Shown here: positions 21,101 through 29,339 of the stretch, piece by piece | Layout: the number at the start of each line of letters is the position of its first letter | How positions within the stretch are numbered: the first letter of the stretch is position 1 | From: Xiphydria camelus | Taxonomy: Eukaryota > Arthropoda > Insecta > Hymenoptera > Xiphydriidae | Reading direction: 5' to 3' | DNA length: 64,000 nt | Assembly: GCA_963678675.1 (NCBI GenBank) | Contig: OY783199.1 | Coordinates: 23,681,546 to 23,745,545 of the forward strand | Program-made: the position numbers and the translations under genes | The notes under the pieces: model-generated | Databases searched by the model: none | The model's input: the letters and a program-made list of their open reading frames with translations, nothing else | Told to the model about the DNA's origin: nothing

Positions 21101-24030
21101 TTGCGGCAGACCGAGCTTGCCCGCTCTCAAGTTCCACAATCACTTTCCGCCCGACAATCTGAGTTCCCTCCACGACAAGAAGGACTCGTTGCTGATGCAG
21201 GTGCAGGAGCTGCAGGGTTCGGTGCTGCAGGGCGTACAGCAGTCGGGCCTGGGCGCGAATGCGGTCGCCGGCGTGGGTAACCGGTTACACCTACAACCGC
21301 AGCACATGCGCGGCGCGGACGCCGAGGAACGAGTCATGCTTTATGTTCGTCAGGAATCCGAAGACGTATATACACCCCTGCACGTGACGCCGCCGACAGT
21401 TCAGGGACTTCTCAACGCTGTAAGAGTCACTCCTAAAAATGCAGCGAAAGACCTATGCGAGAGCGCATTTACATTCGGACGAGCTGATATCTCACCGGAA
21501 AAAGATGCTACACTGAAAGAAACCCTGCATAATAATGCCGGACTATCTCGATAACTTTCCCGGATGCGTTATATGGGTCAAATGGAGGGTTAACGAATGC
21601 CTTCACCGACAGCGCTCGACTGGCTGAGCTCCGTCTTCTGTTTTATATGCGTGTGTGTTCCTATTCGTGTTCTCTTTGCAGTGTGTGAAGGAAGCGGAAA
21701 GTTATCGAGAGTGTGTCGTATCGTACAAACGGATAAGTGAAAGCAGGGGGCCTCTTCAAATGATACTCACATTTGAGGTCTTTTTTCATGGGCATCGAAA
21801 CTTTCGAACACACAAACTCAATCGATCATGCTATCTCGGTCGCCTACATAGTGATCAATCGATGACACTTCATTCGCTACACATTACACATTCCGCGTTC
21901 AAATATTCCCCATAGTAGGTGCACAGCTCGCTTATTTACACACGCACAATCTGTGTGTGTGAAAACACGCCACAAGACACGTTCATCTTATAGACGGATT
22001 TGTATTTATACGCAGCAGCACAGGTACCACTCACGCATGCATACGAATATACTGTACCACGATTAATAATCCGTGCACTGTCTCCATTTGCTAATTAATA
22101 TTTTAACGCGCATGCACACAGCGGTTCAACCATCAAAACCCTCATCTCCCCTCTAATATCACGTTGATCAAAATAGAATTACACACGCCGCCTCCCATTG
22201 TTTCTTTAACTTTACGAAAGCGAAACACGATAGTCTTTGGAGAAGAATCGTCGGAGAAGCGAGTTTAAGTATTCGAGTACGCCGAGTTCGCGTGGGGAAT
22301 TCGGAAATAGACAGAAAATAAGCTTTAGCAGAGAAAAAAGTGGACAAAAGAAATGATTACGTTTTTTTTCCTGTTGCTGGTTGCACATAGCTTCCTCTTT
22401 CTCGATATATCTTTTGCTCTTTATCACTCGTTACCGTAGACGCTCCAGATCGGTGTCTCTTTCGCACGACGAGTTGCGTCGTGCATCGCGGTACTTCTCT
22501 TTTCTCTCTTTTTTATTTTAGAAAACAAAACTGCAAAAAACCACTGTCAAAATTCTAATGTTCTACTTTTTTCTATTTTACAGATTGAGTCAAAGTACAA
22601 AATTGCATCCTCGAGTATTAATAACCTCTATCGCAAAAACACAAAGGGGTAAGTTTAGTAGAGTGTCATCTTTACTTGCATGCGCACGGTCGCCGGTAGT
22701 GCATGACTTAATGGTGACATTGGCAGACTTTACTGTGGGTAACATGTGTACACATACACGCACGCGCGCGCGCACACACACATACACACATACCAGACAT
22801 TTATGTACATGTCAGTACGCTGAACACGTTTATACACTCGCGAAAAAGAGCGGACGAAACCTTATAGGCGTTTTCTTCTCTGCATCCGCTGTACTCGTTT
22901 TGGTGTGGAAGATCTACTCATTGAACCCCCTCTCGCGATCACTGCATTCATCCCGCCTTGCTGGATACTCAAATGATCAACTAACACCCTTGAAGCTCAC
23001 TTTTGCATGTCTCCTTACGTACACACGCATATTCGCTTCTCTTTTCTTTTCGCTTCTGTAACTCACGCATGCGTATAATACATGCATGATAGGCAGAACG
23101 TGTGCTGTACGACATTCGTGATACACTACTTGTACCTATACTCTCGTCTGATTATACGTGAACACGTACCACTTGCAATTTTCCTTGACTCTCTATTGTT
23201 TTCTTGACTCTGTCCCCTTGATTTTGCTAGGTTTTCTTCAGAATAATAATACGCGTGTACGTATTATATCGTGTTTATCGTATATTCTTCAGGCAAGCGA
23301 ACGCGTTCCTATAGTACGTTATTTTTAATCGACTTCAAAAAAGGAGGAAGTTCTCAATTCGACGCGTAGGTTTTTTTCTTTTTTGTATCATCACACTTCG
23401 TTCATTTCTTTTTCCACTGAGCTAGCTTACATTGTGGGTTTTGTTTCAGTATAACAGCAAATTTCAATAAAATTCAGTATCACGAAGACGGGGCAAAGTA
23501 AGAACTGGACAGAAAATTAGTAGTTAATGCGACCGTTATTTCGTCCCATTAGCGAAAAGAAGAAGTGTTGCAAACGGAGTTGGAGTTGAATGAACCCATG
23601 GTGTAAACTACTACCTTTTTGATTTATCAGCATTTTCGCTCTCGCGGTCTGAAATCTCCAACCCCTCTGATTGCGACGCGTAGTACTAACGAGCCCCCGT
23701 CTCCCTCTCTCTCTCTGTTTCAGAATTACAGCGAAAATTGATGACGACATGATCCGTTACTACGTGGATGAGGATCTGTTCCTCCTGGAGGTGAGTCACT
23801 CTCACGTCAATCCAGATCCCAATTCAGATCGCAATACCAGTCCGAGATCACCGGGTGACCCCGGCGATCCCGGGGATCCGCCTTCCGGCGGCTATGATGT
23901 CACGCTGATCGAGCTGCCATCTTCACCTACACCACTTCCACCATCGCCACTCGCCGTTACCGGTGCACATGCGCACCCGCACTCGCATGCCCATGTGCAT
24001 GCCCATGTCAACGAGTCGGGCAACACGTGA
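2789..24030 (+). CDS. grh: Grainyhead transcription factor (3' part, 10 coding exons)
   Basis: Sequence-specific nuclear activator/repressor that governs epidermal differentiation, cuticle formation and wound response. The coding exons join as 2789-3175, 5404-5669, 10915-11086, 12828-12939, 18350-18444, 18599-18769, 18882-19067, 20970-21419, 22584-22648 and 23724-24030, 2211 nt in all. Every junction has GT/AG borders and matching phase, giving 736 residues to a stop. Recognised blocks in order are [16 protein letters not shown] and SFDYTEL (N-terminal region), [20 protein letters not shown], then the CP2/Grainyhead DNA-binding domain from [10 protein letters not shown] to [20 protein letters not shown], a Gly-rich spacer, and the dimerisation region ([28 protein letters not shown]). 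The family assignment is from recognised conserved sequence and the exon borders from splice motifs. The first listed exon is internal (acceptor at 2787-2788), so the start codon lies upstream of the window. Introns range from 112 bp to 5.4 kb and are full of mobile elements. The C-terminal tail is unusual (see 23724-24030). Confidence 0.95.
3358..3893 (-). mobile_element. Internally deleted Tc1-like transposon with TA target duplication
   Basis: A 536-bp element with terminal inverted repeats of more than 40 bp beginning CAGTCTGTGTCAGAAGAACG, flanked by TA on both sides (3356-3357 and 3894-3895). Inside, the minus strand keeps only the two ends of a Tc1/mariner transposase gene, with the catalytic middle missing. 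It lies in the grh intron 3176-5403. Confidence 0.9.
3466..3739 (-). pseudogene. Tc1-like transposase remnant (N-terminus fused to C-terminus)
   Basis: From ATG at 3739 the minus strand reads [20 protein letters not shown], the N-terminal DNA-binding region of a Tc1-like transposase widespread in ants and wasps, with a helix-turn-helix segment ending FVAKWVERF. After a frameshift it continues as the C-terminal end of the same protein ([14 protein letters not shown]...DYTTY, stop at 3466). The DDE catalytic core is absent, so no active enzyme can be made. Confidence 0.82.
4476..5230 (-). mobile_element. Internally deleted mariner element with TA target duplication
   Basis: A 755-bp element with near-perfect inverted ends beginning CGAGGGTTATTCGGAAAGTA, flanked by TA (4474-4475, 5231-5232). 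The minus strand encodes the two ends of a mariner transposase. It lies about 580 bp from the Tc1-like copy in the same grh intron and 173 bp before a grh exon. Confidence 0.92.
4578..5068 (-). pseudogene. Mariner transposase remnant lacking the catalytic core
   Basis: From ATG at 5068 the minus strand reads [20 protein letters not shown], then [20 protein letters not shown] and [13 protein letters not shown], the helix-turn-helix (HTH_48-like) N-terminal half of mariner transposases, up to a stop at 4763. Beyond the stop, the C-terminal end is recognisable ([17 protein letters not shown] to GNYVEK, stop at 4578). The middle with the catalytic Asp residues is deleted. Confidence 0.88.
5404..5669 (+). 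CDS. grh: grh exon: SFDYTEL block to IQIPK
   Basis: The acceptor is TTTCAG at 5403 after a T-rich tract, and the donor is AT|GTAAGT, phase 2. The exon begins SSFDYTEL, runs through a Gln/His-rich stretch and ends with the conserved [20 protein letters not shown] just before the DNA-binding domain. The split codon AT+C gives Ile, joining correctly to the next exon. The open frame upstream of 5404 belongs to the intron and an inserted mariner copy. Confidence 0.93.
5879..6795 (-). mobile_element. Decayed mariner element
   Basis: Short inverted ends match (GTGGGTCATTTGAAAAATT at about 5881; the inverted copy CCAATGACCCACGT ends at 6795). The interior minus strand is a heavily frameshifted mariner transposase. 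It lies in the grh intron 5670-10914. Confidence 0.7.
5954..6614 (-). pseudogene. Mariner transposase pseudogene
   Basis: From ATG at 6614 it reads [20 protein letters not shown], then [12 protein letters not shown], a mariner N-terminus. Further on, fragments in all three frames match the family: SGRPK-like text, [17 protein letters not shown], and the end DYVEK before a stop at 5954. Multiple stops and frameshifts, and an apparent internal deletion, show it is dead. Confidence 0.75.
6796..7580. other. grh intron, no recognised element
   Basis: No gene is seen. It has TGACGTCA palindromes (about 6974 and 7320) and an AT-rich stretch near 7090-7160 (AATGAAAAATGAAAAAATAC...CAAATTTTTCGAATC). 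A close copy of that stretch occurs at about 13590-13650, so it is a dispersed repeat fragment. Confidence 0.4.
7581..8090. mobile_element. MITE with ACTGCC ends
   Basis: The ends are inverted copies: ACTGCCATGCTAAGACAAAA then TGTCGTATCT at 7581, and TACGACATTTTATCTTAAGA then CGGCAGT ending at 8090. A second internal inverted pair (GGGGTCAGAAGCAAA near 7768; TTTGCTTCTAACCCC near 8004) makes it palindrome-like. No ORF of note. Confidence 0.7.
8458..9500. mobile_element. Non-autonomous DNA element with CCGGGGGAATATG ends
   Basis: CCGGGGGAATATGGC near 8458 and the inverted GCATATTCCCCCGG near 9487 bound about 1.04 kb. The left 410 bp are a palindrome (listed separately). The rest repeats motifs like GGGTAATATGGC and GGCATATTACCCC several times in both orientations (about 8912-8950, 9054-9110). 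No transposase is visible. Confidence 0.6.
8459..8875. repeat. Long palindrome with arms up to about 200 bp
   Basis: The best-conserved arms are about 8560-8687 and 8695-8820. GAAAGCCAGAATGGTCTAA pairs with TTAGACCATTCTGGCTTTC, and GTACAATTTGAAAAATCTGT pairs with ACAGATTTTTCAAATCGTAC. The centre is near 8690. Weaker pairing extends to GGGGGAATATGGCAAC (8460) with GTTGCCATATTCCC (8858). Confidence 0.85.
10060..10860. promoter_or_regulatory. GC/CpG-rich block upstream of a grh exon
   Basis: The block is full of CGCG runs and (CG)n, in contrast to the AT-rich intron around it, and ends about 55 bp before the exon at 10915. It could be an internal promoter or enhancer for a shorter grh isoform, or simply a compositional island. 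No TATA box or start codon in frame with the next exon was recognised. Confidence 0.3.
10915..11086 (+). CDS. grh: grh exon: start of the CP2 DNA-binding domain
   Basis: The acceptor is CAAG at 10914 and the donor AAG|GTAAAT. The exon encodes [20 protein letters not shown], then [17 protein letters not shown], which is hallmark Grainyhead sequence. The C at 10915 completes the Ile codon of the preceding exon. It sits directly downstream of a GC- and CpG-rich intronic block (about 10060-10860). Confidence 0.95.
11087..12827. other. grh intron with simple repeats
   Basis: Nothing coding is recognised. It has a CA-type microsatellite near 11168-11190 and repeated TAGGTACCTA/TACCTACC tetranucleotide stretches, which recur across the window. 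Confidence 0.6.
12828..12939 (+). CDS. grh: grh exon: DNA-binding domain ([20 protein letters not shown])
   Basis: Acceptor TGCAG at 12827, donor G|GTGAGT, phase 1. It encodes [20 protein letters not shown] and [17 protein letters not shown], a near-invariant part of the Grainyhead/CP2 fold. Confidence 0.96.
12940..14560. other. grh intron, unassigned
   Basis: AT-rich, no gene recognised. About 13590-13650 repeats the dispersed fragment seen near 7090-7160. CTCCGCCCAC at about 13233 resembles the left end of the THAP-type element near 61636, which hints at a fragment of that family. Confidence 0.4.
14565..14765. mobile_element. Small MITE-like hairpin repeat
   Basis: ATAGGCGTTTAGACGATCAA at about 14571 is inverted at about 14736 (GATCGTCTAAACGCC) and again internally (TTATTGACCGTGTAAACGCC near 14633). 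An adjacent 16-bp inverted pair (AAGGAGTTTAAAC/GTTTAAACTCCTT) lies at 14537-14573. Confidence 0.5.
15835..17640. mobile_element. Fold-back element B (second copy of the decapeptide-core element)
   Basis: Same layout as 190-1935. The left arm (15840-16110) and right arm (about 17010-17560) are imperfect inverted copies: the left arm has AACAAGCTGTTGAAAATTCG, and the right arm has CGAATTTTCGATAGC and AATAAATAACAGTTACA. The 30-bp units run minus (16250-16600) and then plus (16790-16990). The arms of A and B are also alike, e.g. GGAAGTGGATATTAA (A, about 1777; B, about 17540). The limits are approximate. Confidence 0.7.
17690..18130. repeat. Diverged repeat of about 160 bp, two to three units
   Basis: TTCGGTATGTTTTC, AAAAT and ATATTTTTCAAACATAT recur near 17918 and 18077. 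Related text, partly inverted, surrounds 17760-17900. It ends about 220 bp before a grh exon. Confidence 0.5.
18350..18444 (+). CDS. grh: grh exon: DNA-binding domain ([12 protein letters not shown])
   Basis: Acceptor TTATAG at 18349, donor AAG|GTACGA. It encodes [20 protein letters not shown] and ends [12 protein letters not shown]. The first Asp is split across the intron (G + AT). The preceding 5.4-kb intron carries the second fold-back element. Confidence 0.96.
18599..18769 (+). CDS. grh: grh exon: DNA-binding domain ([19 protein letters not shown])
   Basis: Acceptor CCGCAG at 18598, donor AAG|GTTAGT, phase 0 at both ends, 57 codons. It encodes [20 protein letters not shown] and [12 protein letters not shown]. 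Between them is a Pro/His-rich linker ([14 protein letters not shown]), a loop whose length is known to vary between insects. Confidence 0.96.
18882..19067 (+). CDS. grh: grh exon: basic end of the DNA-binding domain
   Basis: Acceptor TCTTAG at 18881, donor AAG|GTATGA, 62 codons, phase 0. It begins [20 protein letters not shown] and continues with KKLDELYH and PPVLFSP, closing the DNA-binding domain. Only 112 bp separate it from the previous exon. Confidence 0.96.
19352..20125. repeat. Long intronic palindrome (arms about 335 bp)
   Basis: Arm 19352-19687 is the inverted copy of 19793-20125 with about 105 bp between. Matched landmarks include TATACACGCCAGCGTAGCAC / GTGCTACGCTGGCGTGTATA and GGATCCAAGATGGTTCCCTA / TAGGGAACCATCTTGGATCC. 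Identity looks above 90 percent by eye. It lies in the grh intron 19068-20969 and shares a core with the palindrome at 48924-50353. Confidence 0.88.
20278..20719. mobile_element. piggyBac-like MITE flanked by TTAA
   Basis: A 442-bp element with TTAA at both sides (20274-20277, 20720-20723). The inverted ends of about 55 bp begin CACGTTGAGCCCCACGTGCC. Several internal palindromic motifs of the CCACCGGTGG type occur, and there is no ORF of note. The target-site rule matches piggyBac-type transposition. Confidence 0.85.
20970..21419 (+). CDS. grh: grh exon: Gly-rich spacer and dimerisation region
   Basis: Acceptor GAACAG at 20969, donor GCT|GTAAGA, 150 codons, phase 0. After a run of nine glycines it has the conserved [10 protein letters not shown] motif, a Leu/Gln-rich stretch ([20 protein letters not shown]), and then [20 protein letters not shown] and PTVQGLLNA of the C-terminal dimerisation region. 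The frame stays open 45 codons past the donor, to a stop at 21554. Confidence 0.94.
22584..22648 (+). CDS. grh: grh small exon: [20 protein letters not shown]
   Basis: A 65-nt exon with acceptor TTACAG at 22583 and donor GG|GTAAGT (phase 2). It encodes the conserved IESKYKI...[11 protein letters not shown] segment of the dimerisation region. It is too short to stand out as an ORF and was found by family expectation plus matching splice phases. Confidence 0.93.
22742..22798. repeat. CA/CG microsatellite
   Basis: Alternating ACACATACACGCACGCGCGC and ACACACACATACACACAT sequence in the intron 90 bp after the 65-nt grh exon. Confidence 0.9.
23724..24030 (+). CDS. grh: grh terminal exon with insertion and His-rich tail
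   Basis: Acceptor TTTCAG at 23723 after a CT-rich tract. The A at 23724 completes the split Gly codon. It encodes [20 protein letters not shown], then a Pro/Asp/Gly-rich insertion (with [10 protein letters not shown]), then YDVTLIELP, which is where family members normally end. A further Pro-rich and His-rich tail ([14 protein letters not shown]) follows before TGA at 24028-24030. The core is family-typical; the insertion and tail look lineage-specific. Confidence 0.93.
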
Positions 24031-26035
24031 GCACGTGACCGGCGTCAATCGAAGATGTTGTGTTTTGTTCGCGCGATAGACAGATTGTAAATAGGTAAAC
24101 GCAAGGTGGCTGTGCGCCGATGCAGAGAGACGCTCGGCTGCCATGAAGGATGCGTGTGTTTACTTGTCTTCGGTAGCAGCGTCCGTTTATTACTCCAGTG
24201 ATCGAACGCGGTGGACGTAAAGGAAGGTACGTGGATACGTACGTACATACGTATATGCCTGCGGCTTGTCTGTAATTACAACGTTTCGACGGGTCTCCGA
24301 AAGACATTCGTCGCAGCGTCCTCATTCGATCATCATTTCAATGAAAATTGTACGCGCCTCGGTAGACGGAAGCATCCGGGTGTCGTTCCTTCGATGAGAT
24401 ACATAGGATTTTCGAACGAAGAGAAGAGCCTTTTTGTTTTGTCATTGTTACGAACGCTTCTTTCGAGTCGTGCCGCAGTGACGTATGTTGTGTACGTAAA
24501 GTTAGAGTAGGGGAGAGTGATCATAGTGTGAACGTGGAAATAGCTCGGAAATCGACCAAATGTCGTTTAGTTTCTGGTAAGGAAAAAATAGCACGGAGCG
24601 CTTCGTTCGCCGTTACGCTCTCAGAAAACTTTTCTTCCGCGAGAACCTCCACAAAATTTCGCCCGATGCAAATTCCTTTTCGAGTTTTTGCGGGTAAGAG
24701 GAATCCTCTTTTGAAGTATGAGCATTTTTCTGTGACTGCGATAACCGAAGGTTTTAACGATCGCCAGATGGCAATTTTCATTCATAAATCACCATACAAC
24801 GATTTATTCGAATGCCTCGAATATATTACGTAAAGGGGATACCTCCGTGGTCCAAACTGATCGCTGCAATTTGGACCACACGGTGAGGGTATCGACGTAC
24901 ATTGTCAGTGTCCTTGGCTAAACGCAAGCTATCGTGCTGTCAAGAGTCAGTGAATCATAAAATATCATAACTCAACGCAAGTACTTACGTAAATCAATCA
25001 AAATTGATTTAAGTTTTTCATTACTTTAAGCGTATACGTGTGACGTATGAATATGAAATCTCCACTTTAAAGTGACAGCTTCTTGAGAGGAGGAGAAAAA
25101 AGGAAAGTATGAAGAATGTACGAAGGTGTAGAATGACCATAATTGCCGCTCGAAAAAAGCAAAGAGAAATTAAAGAGCGGCTATATGTACGTACCTACAT
25201 ATGTATATGTATGTATATCACGCGCACAATGCTAAGAAACGCGGTGTAATAATGCACGTCCGATGAACGACTTTGCAGAGCAATATTTCAAGTGATGTCT
25301 AGATTTCGACACCTCGCCATAATCGTAGGTTCGTCTTTATAGGGAAATTGTGTAGATCTCTTTATACAGAGAAAACCACTCGAACGTGCGCGTTTTCTTC
25401 GGGAAAGAATTTTATCGTACTAACTCTTTAAATATTGTAAACTGTAGGATCGATGTGTATCGAAGAGAATCACGGAGTGCGGAGTACTGCTCTTAGTGCG
25501 GCACTGCACTATACGTTTCTGTCACTGCGGCAGTACCGGCCCGGTTTAGAGGGATGGTAACATCATACAGGTTTACATGAGAGGTGTTACATTAGAGCGG
25601 CGCCGCCGCACTCGCCGAACGTTGTCATAACGTGCTGCTGCGTAGCGGGATGAATGGATAACCGGGTGAAAGCGACGACACAGGCAGTTAAGTTTACGCT
25701 GTTACACTGTGCGGTGAATCGGAGCGGTTCTTCAATTTTTATCCTGAAGCACGCTAGATTTGACACGGATAAATTTATCCAGTGCAGACATAAGAGGCCA
25801 ACACTCTGGGAGAAGAGCTCTAAAGAGTACGCCCTGATTCCCTTCTTGAATTAAAAATATGAACCCAATATTTACGATATTTCGGCTCTCATAATAATCC
25901 TATCGCTTCGAGCCTGCAAACAATCTTCTATTTTGATTACGTGATGCTAACGACTGTATAGCATACAACGTTCAGTACCCGAGTTAAACTGTCGAGTTTG
26001 TTATTTGTTTTGGTGGGATAGTGTAAAAGAGGTTG

Positions 26036-26725
26036 CTGCACACTAGACCGAGATGACACGACACGATTTCGGCTGATGACAGCCGTCGACGGTTTGACCA
26101 TCCCACATATACCGATGACCATCGACATTTTCTCAGCGCGATTTGTTTCTTTCTTCCCTAAACCAAAATACACATATTTATTTGTGGTTAGCATCGAGAT
26201 TCTCGGGCGAATTTTCAGTTTTGCATAGCATGCGTGCTCGACGCGAATTCGAGTTTCGGCCCAATGCAGTCGTTGAACTGCCGTCGTTTTTGGCAGCTGG
26301 TTCTTCTCATATAATTTCTTTCCTCATCTCGTTGTGTTAATTATTGTCCTGAACATCATACACGTTTTTATAGGTTTTTACTAACTAAATAAGTTTTTCT
26401 TCGTCCATTTTAACCGTGTGCCTACTCTATCAAACACTGAATTGTAGTGAATGATATCGTAAAGTGAAGCTGATGCGTTTGCGCAAAGCAAATGTCGCTG
26501 ACCGTCGACGCGGTTTGGGCACGGCACACTAGACCAACACGACACGACACGTACCGACTTTGTCGGTCAGGATTGCAAGACGACGATGCGGCCCACGACA
26601 GCCGATGTCGTGTCGTGCTGCGTCAGTTTAGTGTGCGCGGACACTCATTTGATTACATGCGTTTTATCTTCACCGTCATTTGATGTGTCGTGTCGCGTCG
26701 TGTTGTGTCGGTCTACTGTGCGGCA
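26036..26725. mobile_element. MITE-like repeat with CACTAGACC ends and CGACACG motifs
   Basis: CACACTAGACCGAGATGACA near 26038 faces inverted GTGTCGGTCTACTGTGCGG near 26703. A similar inner pair lies at about 26525 (GCACACTAGACCAACACGAC) and 26615-26640 (GTCAGTTTAGTGTGC), suggesting one element inside another. Motifs of the CACGACACGACACG type are repeated. Confidence 0.5.
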
Positions 26726-26891
26726 AGCTTTAAAGCTTGATATGACACGATACGAGAGGGCAACCGTCGAAACCGCAATCCTCACTACCGCAACGGCCGA
26801 AACGCATAATGTAGTACTGCACTTAAGCGTTGGTACTTATGCGACACATACACTTGATATGTAGGTATATGGTGAAAATTGTATCTTTTTG

Positions 26892-27298
26892 AAGCTAGGA
26901 ATCAACTACAATCGACACGACTCGACTCGACACAACACGTGTCGACACAGCTCGACACGACGCATTTCTAATCATATGATTTTCAACGTATTTAAATGGC
27001 GTAGGACTCCATTAGGCTCGACACGACTCGACTCGATTCGACTCGACTGACACGACACAATAAATTTCTGGCCGACCAGATTTTCGTCGAGTCGAGTCGT
27101 GTTCGAGTCAAGTATAGTACTCCTTTCGACAACCAATATATTATTACTGACGTTATATTTCGAACGAAGAGATGCAGAATTACCGCCGTATCGAGTAGCG
27201 TCGAGACGTGTTGCGTTGATTCAGGGAAATCACCACGCAAATTTTTGTCATCGTGTCGTGTCAAGTCGAGTTGTGTCGATGTAGTGGATTCCTAGCTT
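26892..27298. mobile_element. MITE with AAGCTAGGAATC ends
   Basis: AAGCTAGGAATCAACTACAA then TCGACACGACTCGAC at the left is matched by inverted GTCGATGTAGTGGATTCCTA then GCTT at the right. The interior repeats CGACTCGACTCG motifs. Length about 407 bp, no ORF. Confidence 0.75.
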
Positions 27299-27747
27299 AA
27301 TTGAATTAGCGACACCGGGAACCTCTTGTACTTTTTTTTTCTCCATCTTCGACAACGAAACACTCGTCATGGCTCGTAAGTCGAAAAATATTTTGTTATC
27401 ATTTTGTTTCTAGATGATGTTGAGTTGCTCATTTGAATTTTAGTTTATTATGATTTGTGACACGTAGTTGTACATAGAAGCCAAAAAGCAGAGGAGAGGT
27501 ACCTCCTTAAAAAAGAAATTAGGGACCATTTGGTAGCTGCAGGTTAAAGCAGTCGATGGTATTTGCAAATGGCCGATGTACGCGGCAATGAGGAACTTGC
27601 ATGATTTTTTTTATTGGCTTCAAAAATAGAGTAAAAAATTACAATTTCAACGGTATATAAACTTATGGTGTTAACATGTCGGATACCTTCACAAATTTGA
27701 GTTAAAAATGTAGCGTTTGAAAGAGCCGCGCAAACAGCGAGAAACAA

Positions 27748-27960
27748 TGTGTGACGTCACGCAACACTAAAAGCGCTATCGGCCTATCATACTGCGTTCT
27801 AGGGCGGGGCGTAGTTAGGAGCACTCGACAGTCATTGGTTAAAATTGAGATTTAGCCAATGATCATCGAATGTGTGACGTCACGCAACAGTAAAAGCGTC
27901 TAGGCCAATCATACTGTGTTCCAGGTCGGGGCGTGGTTTAGGCGTGGTAAGGCACGATTA
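27748..27960. repeat. Two-copy direct repeat of about 120 bp with TGACGTCA palindromes
   Basis: GTGTGACGTCACGCAACA, TAAAAGCG, ATCATACTG, GTTC and CGGGGCGT occur in the same order at about 27750-27815 and 27870-27935. Each unit carries one TGACGTCA, the consensus for CREB/ATF-type proteins. Confidence 0.7.
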
Positions 27961-29324
27961 ATTAATTCTTTTTCTCCAATATAGTTACATATTATTAAAA
28001 AATACAGTGCTCCCTGGTTTTTATAACACGATAGCTTTGTTCAGTAAAATTTTTCAAGGGAAAAAAAATGTCATGCAAGCTCCTCATTGCTTTGATCGCG
28101 GGATTGGTTCTACGAAGAAAGAAAGGAAATTTGGCATAGTCGCAAGGGGAGAGAGAAAGAAGAGGTATAAATGGAAAAAGAAAATATATAATGTGTAATT
28201 CGTTGTCAAGTTTCGTAAATCATTGGTCGCACACGCCCTTGCCTTGTTATCGCGATATTCACGTTACATATATACGCTCCAACTCGATATCACTTGTTAT
28301 TAGAATGCTAGAGCATGTTAGACTAGGTCTATAAGATATCACGCGAGACATATTTTATATGTTAATCATATGTACGTCATACCCGATGTCAAAGCAACGA
28401 TCAAATACGCTTGTAAAATGCATATTATTATTGATACTATATTTTGTTACATTTATTGCAGACAACATAGATATTATTATAATACTATTTTCTATTGACT
28501 AGAGCATACGTAGAGTAAATTACGTATATTGTTATTTTTTTATACATAAACACGCGCAGAGGTCCGTGCGTTCAGAATTATTCTAGTATTGGTCCATGAC
28601 ATTACTGCGATTACCGCGCTCGCGAAGCGATCGAGCCGTAGGAAGAACGTCTGGAGGAGAGTAGAGAGAAATCATCGTATAGTGCCGCCCCTCCCCCTCT
28701 TCCCCTTCCATTCAAGAAAAGCCACGTTCTTATCGAAGAGACACTCGACAGAGAGCGCACGTGCCACGAGGAGTCCGCGCAGCAATCCTGCGTTGATCCG
28801 CGGAACGGTGGTTGGGGTTTTCAAAGTACATTTCAGTGCAAGGACACTCCTGTGCATTTGTGGCGCAAGGCGGAGAGAAGGAAAGCGCGCCTTTTTTATG
28901 GGTTAAAACCACACTTCGCCTTTGTTCGTTCGGCATACGAATTTGCGCGACGTTTCAGCGATAATGACTCACCGCTATCGTATTTCGACAGTTTGCTCTC
29001 TATGCGTTTAGTATGCGCGTCCGCGCGTTTTGCGCGGTCTTCTCGTGGTTGGTTCATATTACGTTACACAGTAGAGATGATGTAGTAGATATACAACAAT
29101 ACACATTGTATAGATATTTTACACGATCGATTTTCACAGCGCAACTTGTCTAGACTTAGACTCCGCTAGACATACTTATAGAGATCGGTCGTAGTGTATA
29201 GTTCGGTCGCGCCAGATCGGCAAGAGAGAACGAAAGGAGCGAATGATGATCATGTGTCGCGACGTCTTGCCATCGTGAGATTGTGCCAGAGGTGATATTA
29301 TATTATTACGATTTTTATTGCAAC

Positions 29325-29330
29325 AATAAA
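29325..29330 (+). terminator. Candidate polyadenylation signal AATAAA
   Basis: First clear + strand AATAAA noted downstream of the grh stop, followed by an AT-rich stretch. Use is unproven. Confidence 0.3.
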
Positions 29331-29339
29331 TATTATATT

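Larger units (their letters stand above)
24031..29330 (+). other. Putative grh 3' UTR and downstream DNA
   Basis: No convincing coding region follows the grh stop. A clear AATAAA is at 29325-29330 and another at 29850-29855. If either is used, the 3' UTR would be about 5 kb or more, which needs transcript data. The stretch contains two MITE-like elements and a duplicated 120-bp unit, listed separately. Confidence 0.35.
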
